A DNA stretch of 64,000 bases, from assembly GCA_044226535.1 (NCBI GenBank), contig JBGAGT010000007.1:124001-188000 (forward strand), in the 5' to 3' direction. The number at the start of each line of letters is the position of its first letter. The first letter of the stretch is position 1. This document shows positions 1 through 9,689 of this stretch, piece after piece. The notes beneath the pieces are model-generated. The model was not told the origin of the DNA. It searched no databases and was given only the letters and a program-made list of their open reading frames with translations. Source of the stretch: VBCG01 sp044226535 (GTDB taxonomy: Bacteria > Pseudomonadota > Gammaproteobacteria > Burkholderiales > Casimicrobiaceae). The position numbers were made by a program, and so were the translations under genes.

Positions 1-1
1 G

Positions 2-109
2 CGCAAGGTGGTCACGCTGGCGAGCGCGCGCTGGCAATTCCCGGTGACGGTGCTCGCCGGCGGCGAATGGACGGCGCTGGAGTTCGGGGCCGCGGGGCCG
101 CGCACATGA
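2..109 (+). CDS. C-terminal fragment of a protein, possibly FixH/CcoH-like
   Basis: Only the last 35 codons are inside the window. The frame is open from base 2 to the TGA at 107-109, and the stop overlaps the ATG of the next gene (ATGA), which indicates translational coupling. The tail contains a beta-strand-like segment (ARWQFPVTVLAGGEW) that resembles the end of FixH proteins. The neighbours (small two-helix membrane protein, FNR, TauE/SafE-like protein) are the usual company of ccoNOQP-ccoG-fixH in betaproteobacteria. The family assignment is inference from context; the short tail alone does not prove it. Confidence 0.4.
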   Translation, partial: RKVVTLASARWQFPVTVLAGGEWTALEFGAAGPRT

Positions 110-480
110 GCATCCGGCCTCTCGCCACCGATGGCGACCTGCACGCCGACCCCCGTGGACGCATCGCGATCCGCGTGATCTGGCCCGCGTTCCTCACCGC
201 CATCGCCGCCGAGGCGATCTTCTTCACGATCTTCGATCCCTTCGAGCTCCACTTCTTCGGCGCGCCGCTCGACTGGTCGCGGCAGGCGATCTACACGCTG
301 GGATTCTTCGGCTTCTGGGCGCTGGGTTGCGCGTCGTCGGCGATCACGGTCTGGCTGGAGCGTTCCGCCAGCGCGATCAACCGCTGCCCCTGGCCCGCCG
401 AGCGGCGGCCTCCCGGCTGCCCGGGCGAGTGCGCGGTGCCCCGCGCCGGCGCGGCGGACGAAAGCGATGCGCGGCGTTAG
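106..480 (+). CDS. Small two-helix membrane protein of unknown function
   Basis: A 124-residue protein starting at the ATG that overlaps the previous stop. Two hydrophobic stretches, at about residues 24-44 and 60-82, look like transmembrane helices joined by a short aromatic loop (FDPFELHFFG). The last 40 residues are hydrophilic and contain three Cys (CPW, GCPGEC). I do not recognise a named family. Proteins of this shape occur beside fixH/ccoG and fnr in Burkholderiales, so a link to cytochrome oxidase assembly is plausible but inferred. The in-frame open stretch extends upstream to 67, but the coupled ATG at 106 is the better start. Confidence 0.6.
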   Translation: MSIRPLATDGDLHADPRGRIAIRVIWPAFLTAIAAEAIFFTIFDPFELHFFGAPLDWSRQAIYTLGFFGFWALGCASSAITVWLERSASAINRCPWPAERRPPGCPGECAVPRAGAADESDARR

Positions 481-547
481 CCGCGTGGTTGCAGTGCCGG
501 TGGTCGGGGTGCCGGCGGTCGCGGCATCGGCGGGCGCGGGGCCGCGG

Positions 548-1330
548 TCAGGAGGCGCGCCCGGCGAGCTGCGAGAGCGCGTCGACGTCGAGCAGCTTCA
601 CCTCGCGCCCCTGGCCGTTCAGCTGCACCAGGCCTTCGGCCTGCAACCGCGACAGCAGGCGGCTCACGGTTTCGAGCTTGAGCCCCAGGTAGCTGCCGAT
701 TTCCTCGCGCGTCATGCGCAGCACGAACTCGGTGCCCGAGTAGCCGTGGCTGCGATAGCGCTCGCCCAGGTCGAGCAGGAAGCTCGCCACGCGCTCCTCG
801 GCCCGCATGCTGCCCAGCATCAGCATGGTGCGTTGCTCGCTGTTCACCTCCTGGGACAGGAAGCGCATCAGGTTGCGCTGCAGCGCGGGGTGCTCGCGCG
901 CGAGGGGCTCGATCTCCTCGAAGGGGAACGGGCAGACCTCGCTGTCCTCGAGCGCGACCACCGTGCAGCCGTGCGAACGGTTGGCGATGCCGTCGAGGCC
1001 GACGATGTCGCCGAGGATGTGATAGCCCGTGACCTGCTCGCGGCCCTCGGGCGCCAGCAGCGTGGTCTTGAGCGAGCCGAAGCGCACCGCGTACAGCACC
1101 TCGAAGTCGTCGCCGGCGCGGTACAGCGCCTCGCCGCGCCGGAGCCGCCTGCGCGGGCCCATCGCCTTGTCGAGGGCGTCGAGCGCCGCGGAGTCGAGGC
1201 CGATGGGCATGCACAGCTCGCGCAGGCTGCACTGCGCGCAGCGCGCCCGGGTGTCGGCCACGAGCCGTGCGACCGGGGAGCAGGGCGGGTCGGAACTCGC
1301 CGCGGCGATATGGAGCGGAGGGCTGGACAT
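548..1330 (-). CDS. fnr: FNR-type oxygen-sensing transcriptional regulator
   Basis: A 260-residue CRP/FNR-family protein. The N-terminal cluster C31-x2-C34-x5-C40 plus C133, at the position equivalent to E. coli C122, gives the four ligands expected for an oxygen-labile [4Fe-4S] cluster. A cyclic-nucleotide-binding-like beta roll spans about 45-150, a dimerisation helix about 155-190, and a helix-turn-helix about 200-230 with the recognition element LETVSRLL (E..SR), as in FNR proteins that read TTGAT-N4-ATCAA. It should switch on microaerobic or anaerobic respiration genes, in keeping with the probable cco remnants to its left. It is transcribed away from the TauE/SafE-like gene; I saw no clear FNR box in the 74-bp gap. 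Confidence 0.92.
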   Translation of the reverse strand: MSSPPLHIAAASSDPPCSPVARLVADTRARCAQCSLRELCMPIGLDSAALDALDKAMGPRRRLRRGEALYRAGDDFEVLYAVRFGSLKTTLLAPEGREQVTGYHILGDIVGLDGIANRSHGCTVVALEDSEVCPFPFEEIEPLAREHPALQRNLMRFLSQEVNSEQRTMLMLGSMRAEERVASFLLDLGERYRSHGYSGTEFVLRMTREEIGSYLGLKLETVSRLLSRLQAEGLVQLNGQGREVKLLDVDALSQLAGRAS

Positions 1331-1404
1331 GGATGCTGCGCCGCGCGCACTGCGCCGCGGTCGCTTGGGGTCATTCTACCTGCGCCGCCCCGGCCCGCCA
1401 GGCG

Positions 1405-2154
1405 ATGGCGGCGCGGCGAGGGCGCGGCGTGCTGAACCCGGCACTGGCGGCGAGCGCTGCCCTGGTGGGGCTCGCCAGCGCAGCGCATTGCATGACCATG
1501 TGTGGCGCCTTCTCGGTGGCCCTGGCGCAGCGGGGGCCGTCGTCGCCGCTCCTGCCGGGGCGCCGGCTGCGGCGGCTCGAGGCACTCACCCACGCCGGCC
1601 GGCTCACCACCTACGCCGTGATGGGCGCGCTGGCGGGCGGGCTCGGCGCGGCCGTGCTCGACCGGCCGTGGGTAGTTCCGGCGGAGCGCGCCGTGTACGT
1701 CCTCGCCAACGCCCTGCTGCTGCTCGTCGCCTTGTCGATGGCGACCGGCGTGCGCGCCTACGCGCCGCTGGCGAGGGCCGGCGCGGCGATTTCCGTGCGC
1801 GTCGCCTCGCTGCTGGGGCCGTGGTCGCGCAACGCGCCCGCCGGGGCCGCACGCTACGCCATGGGGACGGCCTGGGGCCTCGTGCCCTGCGCGGCGATCT
1901 ACAGCATGCTGCCCGTCGCCCTCTTCGCCGGCGGCGTCGCCGAAGGCGCGTTGCTGATGGGCATCTTCGGCGCTGCCACGCTGCCCACGTTCTGGGTCGC
2001 CGGGACGCTGCAGGCGCGGCTGCGCCGGCACCTGGGCGAGCGCGGCTGGAGGCTCGCCGCCGCCGCCGCCATCGCCGCGCTGGGGAGCTTCGGCGTGTGG
2101 CGGGCGCTGACGGCCAGCGACGAGCTCGCGCGCGGGCTGTTCTGCGCCGCCTGA
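1405..2154 (+). CDS. TauE/SafE-like (COG2836) membrane protein
   Basis: About 249 residues with roughly six hydrophobic segments. The signature AAHCMTMCGAF near the N-terminus (HC-x2-MCG) is typical of the DsbD-like/TauE-SafE-related membrane family that accompanies cbb3-oxidase assembly genes, where it has been linked to copper or heme handling. A second conserved patch, WGLVPCAAIYSML, lies mid-protein and also carries a Cys. The start is uncertain: ATG 1405 is used, GTG 1429 is also possible, and the frame stays open further upstream. Divergent from fnr. The substrate cannot be deduced from the sequence. Confidence 0.7.
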   Translation: MAARRGRGVLNPALAASAALVGLASAAHCMTMCGAFSVALAQRGPSSPLLPGRRLRRLEALTHAGRLTTYAVMGALAGGLGAAVLDRPWVVPAERAVYVLANALLLLVALSMATGVRAYAPLARAGAAISVRVASLLGPWSRNAPAGAARYAMGTAWGLVPCAAIYSMLPVALFAGGVAEGALLMGIFGAATLPTFWVAGTLQARLRRHLGERGWRLAAAAAIAALGSFGVWRALTASDELARGLFCAA

Positions 2155-2174
2155 AGCGCCGTCATCCCACTCCC

Positions 2175-2720
2175 GTCATCCCCGCGAAAGCGGGGACCCG
2201 GTTGTGCCGTTGGCTCTGTCACTGCGGCATCTGGCAATCGCAGCCGCCTGACGCAGATCGGCGAAGCGTGCGACGGCCATCGGGGGCTCGGTCCCCGCCT
2301 TCGCGGGGATCGCGATACCCCCGGCTCAGGCCTGAGCCCCCGACGTCCGCCGCGCCGATCTGCATCAGGCGACCACGATTGCACTCCGGCGGGGCACTAG
2401 CTTCGCCATGCCAGTCAAGCAGGGCGTCTGCACGCGTGTCTGACGTGGCAGTCCTGCAGGCCCAGGGCAGTCTTGCGAGCCGTGGCGACCATACGGTAGC
2501 CCACGGGCAAGCGTATCTGCGGAAGCCGCAAAGCTCGTGGCGTGCGTGTCGCCCGGCGCGTCGGACACCGGGGCTCGGCCCGGAGCCGGGTGTATCGCGA
2601 GGACCGAGACCCGGTGGCCGGCGCACGTTTCGCCGGGCGACATGCACGACGCGAGTTTGCGCGGGTCGACGCAATACCGTTGCCAAAGGCGATGGGTCCC
2701 CGCTTTCGCGGGGATGACGG
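2175..2720. repeat. Composite REP/MITE-like palindromic repeat region
   Basis: This 704-bp gap (2155-2858) holds no convincing gene. REP units with the hairpin core ccccgcgaaagcgggg lie at 2175-2199, 2290-2314 and 2695-2720. Between them is a larger inverted pair: gcgaagcgtgcgacggcc at about 2261-2278 against its near-complement ggccggcgcacgtttcgcc at 2616-2634. The same inverted pair bounded by REP units recurs at 57189-57459, so this is a family of composite elements. The stretch between the arms here (2315-2610) is longer than in the second copy and has no recognisable content. Confidence 0.8.
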
Positions 2721-2813
2721 TCTCTACAGGGTTGACGGTCTTCACGGGGATGACGGTCTCTACGGGGATGACGGTTTTTGCGGGGATGACGGCTTCCGCG
2801 GGGATGACTGGAC
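2710..2813. repeat. 18-bp tandem repeat, about six units
   Basis: Units begin at 2710, 2728, 2746, 2764, 2782 and 2800 with consensus ggggatgacggtctctac. The unit is derived from one arm of the adjacent REP element (cggggatgacgg) followed by a variable six-base tail. Because 18 is a multiple of three the array is open in several frames, giving spurious peptide repeats. It ends about 45 bp upstream of the methyltransferase start. Confidence 0.85.
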
Positions 2814-2858
2814 GGTTGGTAAAATCGACCGTTTGCATCCCGCGCCCCTGCGCCTGCC

Positions 2859-3995
2859 ATGCCCCAGTCCCTCGAATTCACCGGCGAGCGCTTCGTCCCG
2901 GGAATCCCCGGCGAGATCGAGCTCGAGCACGTCCATCGCTACGCCTTCGCGCGTGCGCTGGTGGGCGGCCGCCGCGTGCTCGACTGCGCCTGCGGGGAGG
3001 GCTATGGCAGCGCGCTTCTCGCCGGCGTGGCGCGCGAGGTCGCGGGGGTGGACATCGACGCCGTCACGCTCGCGCACGCGCGCCAGCGCTACGAGGCCAT
3101 CGCCAACCTGAGCTGGCACTGCGCCTCGGCCGCGGCCCTGCCGTTCGCCGACGGCAGCTTCGAGGCGATCGTCTCCTTCGAGACCCTCGAGCACCTGCCG
3201 CTCGACCTGCAGCGCGCCATGCTCGCCGAGTTCGCGCGCGTGTTGGCGCCGGGCGGCCTGCTGGTGCTGTCCTCGCCCAACCGCGTCGAGTATTCCGACA
3301 AGCGCGGCTACCGCAATCCCTTCCACCTCCACGAGCACGACCGCGCCGAGCTCGACGCGCTGCTCGAGCCCGCGTTCCCGGCACGCATCACCTGGCACCA
3401 GCGCGTCTGGCTCGGCTCGCTGCTGTGGCGCGAGGATGCGGCGGGCGCGACCGCGGCCGACGCGTTGATCGGCGGCAGCGCCGGCGTCGAGGCGGCGGGT
3501 GCGCCGCCGGCGATGTACTACGTGGTGCTGGCGGCGCGCGACGCGCGAGACCTGCCGTCGTCGGCCCCGCCGCTGTCGCTGCTGGGCGATCGCGGGGGCG
3601 CCGAGCACGCGCGGCTGGAGGCGCAGGGCGCCGAGGTCGTGCGGCTGGACGCGCTCCTGGGCGAGCGCACCGCGGCGCTCGACCGCGCCAGCGAGCACGT
3701 CATGCACCTCGAGTCGCTGGTGGCCTTCCGCGAGGGCCTGATCGTGGAACGCGACGCCGCGCTGCAGCGCCACGACGCCGAGAGGGCGAGGCTCGACGGA
3801 CTGCTCGACGAGCAGCGCGGCTGGTCGAAGCACCTCGAGGCCGATGTCGCCTCGCTCAACGAGGTCCTGCGCGAGCAGGAGCGCAGCCTCGCGGCGCAGG
3901 AGCGCATCATCGCCTACCGCGCCGGCGCGCGGTGGTGGCTCGAGCTGCCGTGGCTGCGCCTGCGCGGCGCGTGGCGCCGCATGCGCGGGTCCTGA
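2859..3995 (+). CDS. SAM-dependent methyltransferase with C-terminal coiled coil
   Basis: 378 residues. Residues 39-53 carry the class I methyltransferase motif I (VLDCACGEGYGS), followed by an acidic motif II (GVDID) and the post-motif region LEHLPLDLQRAMLAEFARVLAPGG. From about residue 246 to 350 the protein is a long charged heptad-like coiled coil, and it ends in a Trp/Leu/Arg-rich amphipathic segment (RWWLELPWLRLRGAWRR) that could bind the membrane. This layout recalls WbdD, which caps O-polysaccharide chains and uses its coiled coil as a length ruler, although no kinase domain is visible here. It is the first gene of the glycan locus, 6 bp before the next gene. A TAAAAT hexamer at 2820-2825 is a possible -10. 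Confidence 0.8.
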   Translation: MPQSLEFTGERFVPGIPGEIELEHVHRYAFARALVGGRRVLDCACGEGYGSALLAGVAREVAGVDIDAVTLAHARQRYEAIANLSWHCASAAALPFADGSFEAIVSFETLEHLPLDLQRAMLAEFARVLAPGGLLVLSSPNRVEYSDKRGYRNPFHLHEHDRAELDALLEPAFPARITWHQRVWLGSLLWREDAAGATAADALIGGSAGVEAAGAPPAMYYVVLAARDARDLPSSAPPLSLLGDRGGAEHARLEAQGAEVVRLDALLGERTAALDRASEHVMHLESLVAFREGLIVERDAALQRHDAERARLDGLLDEQRGWSKHLEADVASLNEVLREQERSLAAQERIIAYRAGARWWLELPWLRLRGAWRRMRGS

Positions 3996-4001
3996 GGCGC
4001 C

Positions 4002-6309
4002 GTGGTCGACGCAGGCACCGGGTCGCGGACCGCGCGGCGGGCGGGCACGGCCCCGCGCAGGATCGACATCGTCGTTCCCGTGTACAACGCGCCCGACGAC
4101 GTCGCGCGCTGCGTCGACAGCGTGCTGCGCCACACCGAGGCGCGGCATCGCCTGACGCTCATCGACGATGCCTCGCCCGATGCGCGCATCGTGCCGCTGC
4201 TCGAATCGCTGGCCGCGCGCGACCCGCGCGTCCAGGTGCTGCGCAATGCGCAGAACCTCGGCTTCACCGGTACCGCCAACCGCGGCATGGCACTGTCGCG
4301 CGACGACGTCGTGCTGCTCAACTCCGACACCCTGGTGAGCGAAGGCTGGCTGGAGGCGCTGGTCCGCTGCGCCGACAGCGACCCTTCGATCGGCACCATC
4401 ACGCCGTTCTCCAACAACGCCGAGATCCTCTCCTGGCCGCGCTTCTGCGAGGACAACGCCTGGCCCGAGGGCGCCGACCCCACGCCAGTGGCGCGCGCCT
4501 TCGCGCGCTTCGCCGTGCCGAGCTACCCGGACCTGCCGACCGGCGTGGGCTTCTGCTTCTACGTCCGCCGCGCGCTGCTCGACGCCATCGGCACCTTCGA
4601 CACCGTGTTCGGCGCGGGCTACGGCGAGGAGAACGACTTCTGCCTTCGCGCGGCCGCGCACGGCTGGCGCAACGTCGCGGCCGACGACGCGTTCGTCGCG
4701 CACACCGGGGCGCGCTCGTTCAGCGCGTCCAAGCAGGCGCTGGTCGCGCGCAATTCGCGCATCCTCGCCGAACGGCACCCCGGCTACGACGCCATGGTGC
4801 AGCGCTACATCGCAGCGGACCCGCTGCGGCCGCTGCGCGAGGCCGCGCGCAGCGCCGAGGGCGCGCTCGCCTCGCCCGGGCTCGGCGTGCTGCACGTGAT
4901 CCATCACCACGGCGGGGGCACCGAGGCGCATGTGCGCACGCTGGTCGACGCCTCGCGAGGGCGCCGCCGGCACTTCCTCGCGGTGGCGGTCGGCGAGCGC
5001 TGGCAGGTCGAGGAGCACCGCGCCGACGGCAGCGTCGCGTCCTATGCGTTCGCGCGCCGCGCGGGCGAGCGCTGGGACGCGTTCGTGGGCGGTCTGTGCG
5101 CGAGCTTCTCGATCGGCCTCGTTCACCTGCACAACATCTCGGCCTGCCGCGAGGGGATCCTCGAGGCCCTGCGCACGCTCGACCTTCCCTTCGGCTACAC
5201 CGTGCACGACCTCAATTTCGCCTGCCCGACCATCACCTTCCTCGACGACACGGGACGTTACTGCGGCGCGGTGACCGACGACGCGGCCTGCGCGCGCTGC
5301 CTCGGTGCGCAGCGCGCGTTCGCCGGCATCGACATCGCTGCCTGGCGCGAGGCGCATCGCACGCTGGTGGCGCGCGCGGCCTTCGTGATCGCGCCGTCGC
5401 AGTGGGCCGCCGATACCTTCGCGCGCTACTTCGGCCGCGTGCCGGTGGTCGTGGCGCACGGGGTCACGGAACCGCCGCCCGTGCCGCCCGCGCGGCTCGC
5501 GCTGCCGCTGCCGCGCGACGGCGCGCGAGTGGTCGCGGTGCTGGGCGCGGTGGGCCCCGACAAGGGCGCGCGCCGGCTGGAGAACCTGGTCGCGCTGGCG
5601 CGCGAGGCGCGGCTGCCCCTGCGCTTCGTGCTGATCGGTTACCTCGACCGCGAGCACGGCCCCTGGCAGAGCGGCGACGCCGCCTTCACGGTGCACGGGC
5701 GTTACGCGCCGGGCGAGCTCCCCGCGCTGCTGCGAGATTACGGCGTCGACCTCGTGCTGTTTCCCTCCGAGGGCCCCGAGACCTTCAGCTTCACGCTGTC
5801 GGAGGCCTGGGCCGCGGGGCTGCCGGCGCTGGTGCCGCCGATCGGCGCGCTCGCCGAGCGCGCGCGCGAGACCGGCGCGGCGGAGGTGATGACGGAAGGC
5901 GAATGGCGCGATGACGCGCGCATGCTCGGCCGCGTGGCGGCGCTGGTCTCGGCACGCTGGGCGCCGGCGAGCCGCGCGCGCCGCCGCGTCGGCCCGCGCG
6001 CGCGGCGTGCCCCTGCGCGGCGCCGCGGCCATGGCCGCCGACACCCTGGCGCTCGACGACACGGCGGCACCCGCGCGCGAAGCGCCCCGCGCCTTCGCGC
6101 CGCTCGACGCCGCGCGCGTACGCGATGCGCTGGGGTATCGTCCCTGGCATCCGCCCGCCGTGGCCGCGGAGGTACTGCGCGCGCGGCGGTCGCTGCGCAC
6201 CCGCGTCGCCCGGCTGGCGATGCGCCTCCGCCGCAGCGGCCTCGGCGAGCGGCTCTACGCGTCGCTGCCGCCGTGGCTGGTCGACGCGCTGAAGGCGAGG
6301 TTGCGCTGA
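4002..6309 (+). CDS. GT2-GT4 fusion glycosyltransferase (frameshifted near the 3' end)
   Basis: Starts at GTG 4002. Residues about 20-270 form a GT2 domain (IDIVVPVYNAPDDVARCVDSV, then LIDDASPD, VLLNSDT and a GYGEENDFCLRA segment). Residues about 295-650 form a GT4-like domain (HVIHHHGGGTEAHVRTL at its start, PSEGPETFSFTLSEAWAAGLPA near its end). The frame then breaks: around 5970-5985, in a GC run, the coding frame moves by one base, and the natural C-terminus continues (RAAASARARGVPLRG ... LPPWLVDALKARLR) to TGA 6307-6309, which overlaps the next ATG. Read literally, the first frame would run on to 6893 through an implausible Arg-rich tail. One extra base, real or a sequencing error, explains this. 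It probably builds a surface glycan. Confidence 0.75.
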
Positions 6310-9300
6310 TGGCCCTTTCCTATGACGACTGGAAGAACCGCGCGCGCGAGCACCTCGACCAGGGCCGCGTCGTCGACGCCTTCGCCTGCTTCGGCAAGGC
6401 CTCGCGCATGAAGCCGAACGCGCCCGCGCCGCACATGGGCATGGCCGAGGCGCTGTGGCGCCTCGATCGCCCCGCGCAGGCGCTCGCGACCTGGCGCGCG
6501 CTGGTGCAACGCAAGCCCGACTACCTGCCGGCGTGGATGGCCCTCGCCGAGGCGTCGGCGCTGACGCGCGACCTCGGCGGGGCGCGCGAGGCCGCGACGC
6601 AGGTGCTCGCGGTGCAGCCGCGCGAGCCGAGGCTCGCGCTGATCGGCGCTGGGGCCTCGCTGGCCGACGCGGCGCGCGCGCCTTCGGCGGCGCGCGAGCT
6701 CGCCGAGCTGCACGACGATCCCTCCGCCGTGGCGCTGCTGCGGGCGACCGGTGGCCCGTGCCGTCGCGCTGGGCCTGGCGCGCCTCGATCCCGCGCTGGC
6801 CGCGCCGCTGCGCGCGCGCATCGCCGTGCTCGGCGGCGAGCTCCCGCTGGCGCTCGCGGCCGAGGCGCGTACACCTCGACGACGGGGCGCTGAAGGCGTC
6901 GCCGGCGGCGACGTGGCGGCCGTCGACGTGGAGAGCCTGCGCGTGATGGCGCGACGGGTCGTCGAAGCGGTGTCGGCGGGCGCCGCGCCCGCCGCCGACC
7001 GCCTCGCGCTGGCGCACGCGGTGGCGCGGCGATACGGCGAGCTGGTGGCGATCCAGGACGCGCCGCAGGCGGCGCTGGCATGGCCGGTGCGCGGCGCAGG
7101 CGCGAAGGCACGCGTGCTGGTGCTCGCCGATGCCGATGCGCTCGACGCGCCGGGGTCGCCGTGGCGCGCGTTCATGACCGCATTGGCCGTCGAGGCGCCG
7201 CGCGTCGAGGCGGGCGTGGCGGTGTTCGGCGACGCGCAGCGCGTGGTGGACGCGCTCGCCGCGCTGCCGGCCCCCGCCGGGCAGCCCGCGCTCGCGGCGC
7301 GCGTCACGCAGCTTCCCGAGCTTCCCGACGCCGAGTCCGCACGCGCGCTCGCCGCCTTCGATCCCGACCTCGTCGTCGACCTGACCGCGCTCGCGCGACC
7401 AGTGCGGCACGCTGCTCGCGCAGCGGCCCGCGCGGCGCGCCCTGGCGGTGCCGGGTGGCGATCGCGCTGGCCGCGCCGCTCGTCGACACCGTGCTGCCGG
7501 ACAACGAGGGTGGGCTTCGCGTGGCGCTCGCGGCCGAGATCGACCGCGTGCTGGCGGCTCCGGCGCTCGAGGTTCCCGCGGACGTGCTGCGTGCCCGCCT
7601 CGACGAGGCCGTGGCCGCGCACCGCGCCGCGGATCGCGGCGCGCGCGCACGCTACGACGCCGTGATCGCGGTCGCGCCCTGGCACGCGCAGGCGCTGTTC
7701 CTGCGCGGCACGCTGCGCCGCGACGGCGGCGATCCCGAGGGGGCGGCGGCCGACTTCGCGCAGGCGCTGGCGCATGCGCCGGGTGACGCGCCCTCGGCGC
7801 TCGCGCGCGTCCAGCTCCACCTCGACCATGGACAGGTCGCCGAGGCGCGCCGCGCGATCGACGCGGCGCTCGCCGCGGCGGCGGTGCCGACCCGCATGCC
7901 GCCGGCGCTGTCGCGTGCCGAGGGGCACGTCGCGCTGGCCGGGCACGACGCGCCGGCCGCGATCAACGCCTTCGCGCGCGCGCTGGCCGCCGAGCCGCTC
8001 GACGCCGAGACGCACTACAACCAGGGCGTGGCGCTGCAGCTCGCGCGCCACCTGGCCGACGCGGCACGCGCCTACCAGCGTGCGATCGACCTGGCACCCA
8101 CGCTGGTCGACGCGCATTTCAACCTGGGCGTGGTGTTCGACGAGATGGGTGAGCCCGACGCCGCGATCTCGGCGCTCGAGTACGTGCTGTCGGTCGAGCC
8201 GCGGCGCGCCGAGGCCCATCGTGCGCTGCTCAACGTGCTGGCGCGCCACGAGCGCGGCGCGCAGTGGATGGCCGCGTTCGAGCGCTTCGAGCGCAACTGC
8301 CCGGACGCGCTCGGCCTCGTCGCCAACGCCCTCGAGTTCTACCAGTACCGCGGCAACTACGCCAAGGTGCAGCAGTACGTCGAGCGCCTCTCGCGCGGCG
8401 ACTTCAAGCCCGCCAGCGAGACCGACCTCGTCGACTCGCTCGAGCAGCTCCTGTACCTGATGCTGTTCCACGACATCGCGCCGGGCACGCAGTACGCGTT
8501 GTATGCGACCTACGACACCGCCGCCCGCCATGTCTACGGCGCGGCCTTGCCGCGTCCGGCGACGCGAAGGGCCGGGCGCACGCGCATCGGCTACCTTTCG
8601 GCGGACCTGCGCGACCACGTGATGGGGCGGATGATGCTCGACGTGATCCGCCACCACGACCGCGCGCGGCACGAGGTGCTGCTGTTCGCGACCTCCGCGG
8701 AGGAGGACGCCGTGACGGCCGCCTTCCGCGAGCACGCCGACGGTTACGCCTCGCTGGCGGGGATGTCGGATGCCGACGCCGTGGCGGCGATCGACGCCGC
8801 CGACCTCGACGTGCTCGTCGACCTGTCGACGCACACCCGCGGCGCGCGCCCGGCGATCCTCGCGCGCAAGCCCGCGCGCGTGGCGATCACGCACGTCGCC
8901 AGCGCCGGGGCGCTGGGCCTTTCGGCGGTGGACTTCAAGCTCACCGACGCCGTGGCGGACCTCGAGGATGCCGATCGCTTCCACGTCGAGCGGCTGCTGC
9001 GGATGGAGGGCTGCGCCTACCCGCTGCGGCGCATCGCGCCCGCCGAGGCCCCGCAGTACACCCGCGAGTCGCTCGGCATCGATCCCGGCGCCGTGGTCAT
9101 CGGTGCGTTCGTCACGCCGCTCAAGCTGTCGCGCCGCACCACCGCGCTGTGGCGCGAGGTGCTCGAGCGCATTCCCGCCGCGCGCCTCGCCTTCTCGCCC
9201 AACGCGGCCTGGCTCGCCGACGCCTATCCCGACATCCTGCGCGCGGCGGGCATCGATGCCTCGCGCATCCTGTGGATCCCGCAGGGGCGCGACGAGGCCA

Positions 9301-9689
9301 CCAACCTCGCGCGCTATCGCATCGTCGACCTCGTGCTCGACCCGATGCCCTTCGGCAACGTCAACGGCACGATCGAGCCGCTGTCGATGGGCGTCCCGGT
9401 GGTGACGCTGGCGGGGCAGACGCATGGCGAGCGCACCGGCACCAGCATCCTCACCCACCTCGGCGAGACGCGCACCATCGCCGAGACCGGGCGCGAATAC
9501 GTCGACATCGCCGTGCGCCTCGCCACCGACGCGGGCTTCATGGCGTCGTTGCGCGCCTCGCTGCGCGAGCGCGTCGCGAGCTCGGAGGCCTTCGATCCCG
9601 CGGCATACACGCGCAGGCTCGAGGCGGCGTACGCGGCCGCGCTGGCCGAGGCCGCGACCGGAAAGGAGCGCCATGCCGACGCCCGCTGA
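6309..9689 (+). pseudogene. TPR-containing GT41 (O-GlcNAc transferase/SPINDLY-like), frameshifted
   Basis: The start ATG overlaps the previous stop. The N-terminus has TPR-like helices (MALSYDDWKNRAREHLDQGR). The frame then shifts three times, each by one extra base: near 6750, near 7390-7400 and near 7455-7470. The three shifts restore the original frame. From 7470 the frame is intact: further TPR units to about 8250, then a C-terminal GT41 catalytic region with RTRIGYLSADLRDHVMG, LDVLVDLSTHTRGARP, IGAFVTPLKLSRR and NVNGTIEPLSMGVPVVTLAG. GT41 enzymes transfer sugar from a nucleotide donor to Ser/Thr or Asn of proteins in the cytoplasm. If the shifts are sequencing errors the gene is intact; if real, only a shorter product starting inside could be made. 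The 3' end overlaps the next gene by 17 bp. Confidence 0.7.

Noticed and set aside
2175..2813. CRISPR-like array of short repeats
   Set aside because: The units are contiguous 18-mers or REP palindromes; there are no unique spacers of constant size and no cas genes in the window.
6865..6905. A further compensating frameshift pair in the GT41 gene
   Set aside because: Another frame gives a slightly more protein-like stretch (VHLDDGALKASPAA), but both frames are possible linkers, so it is not counted.
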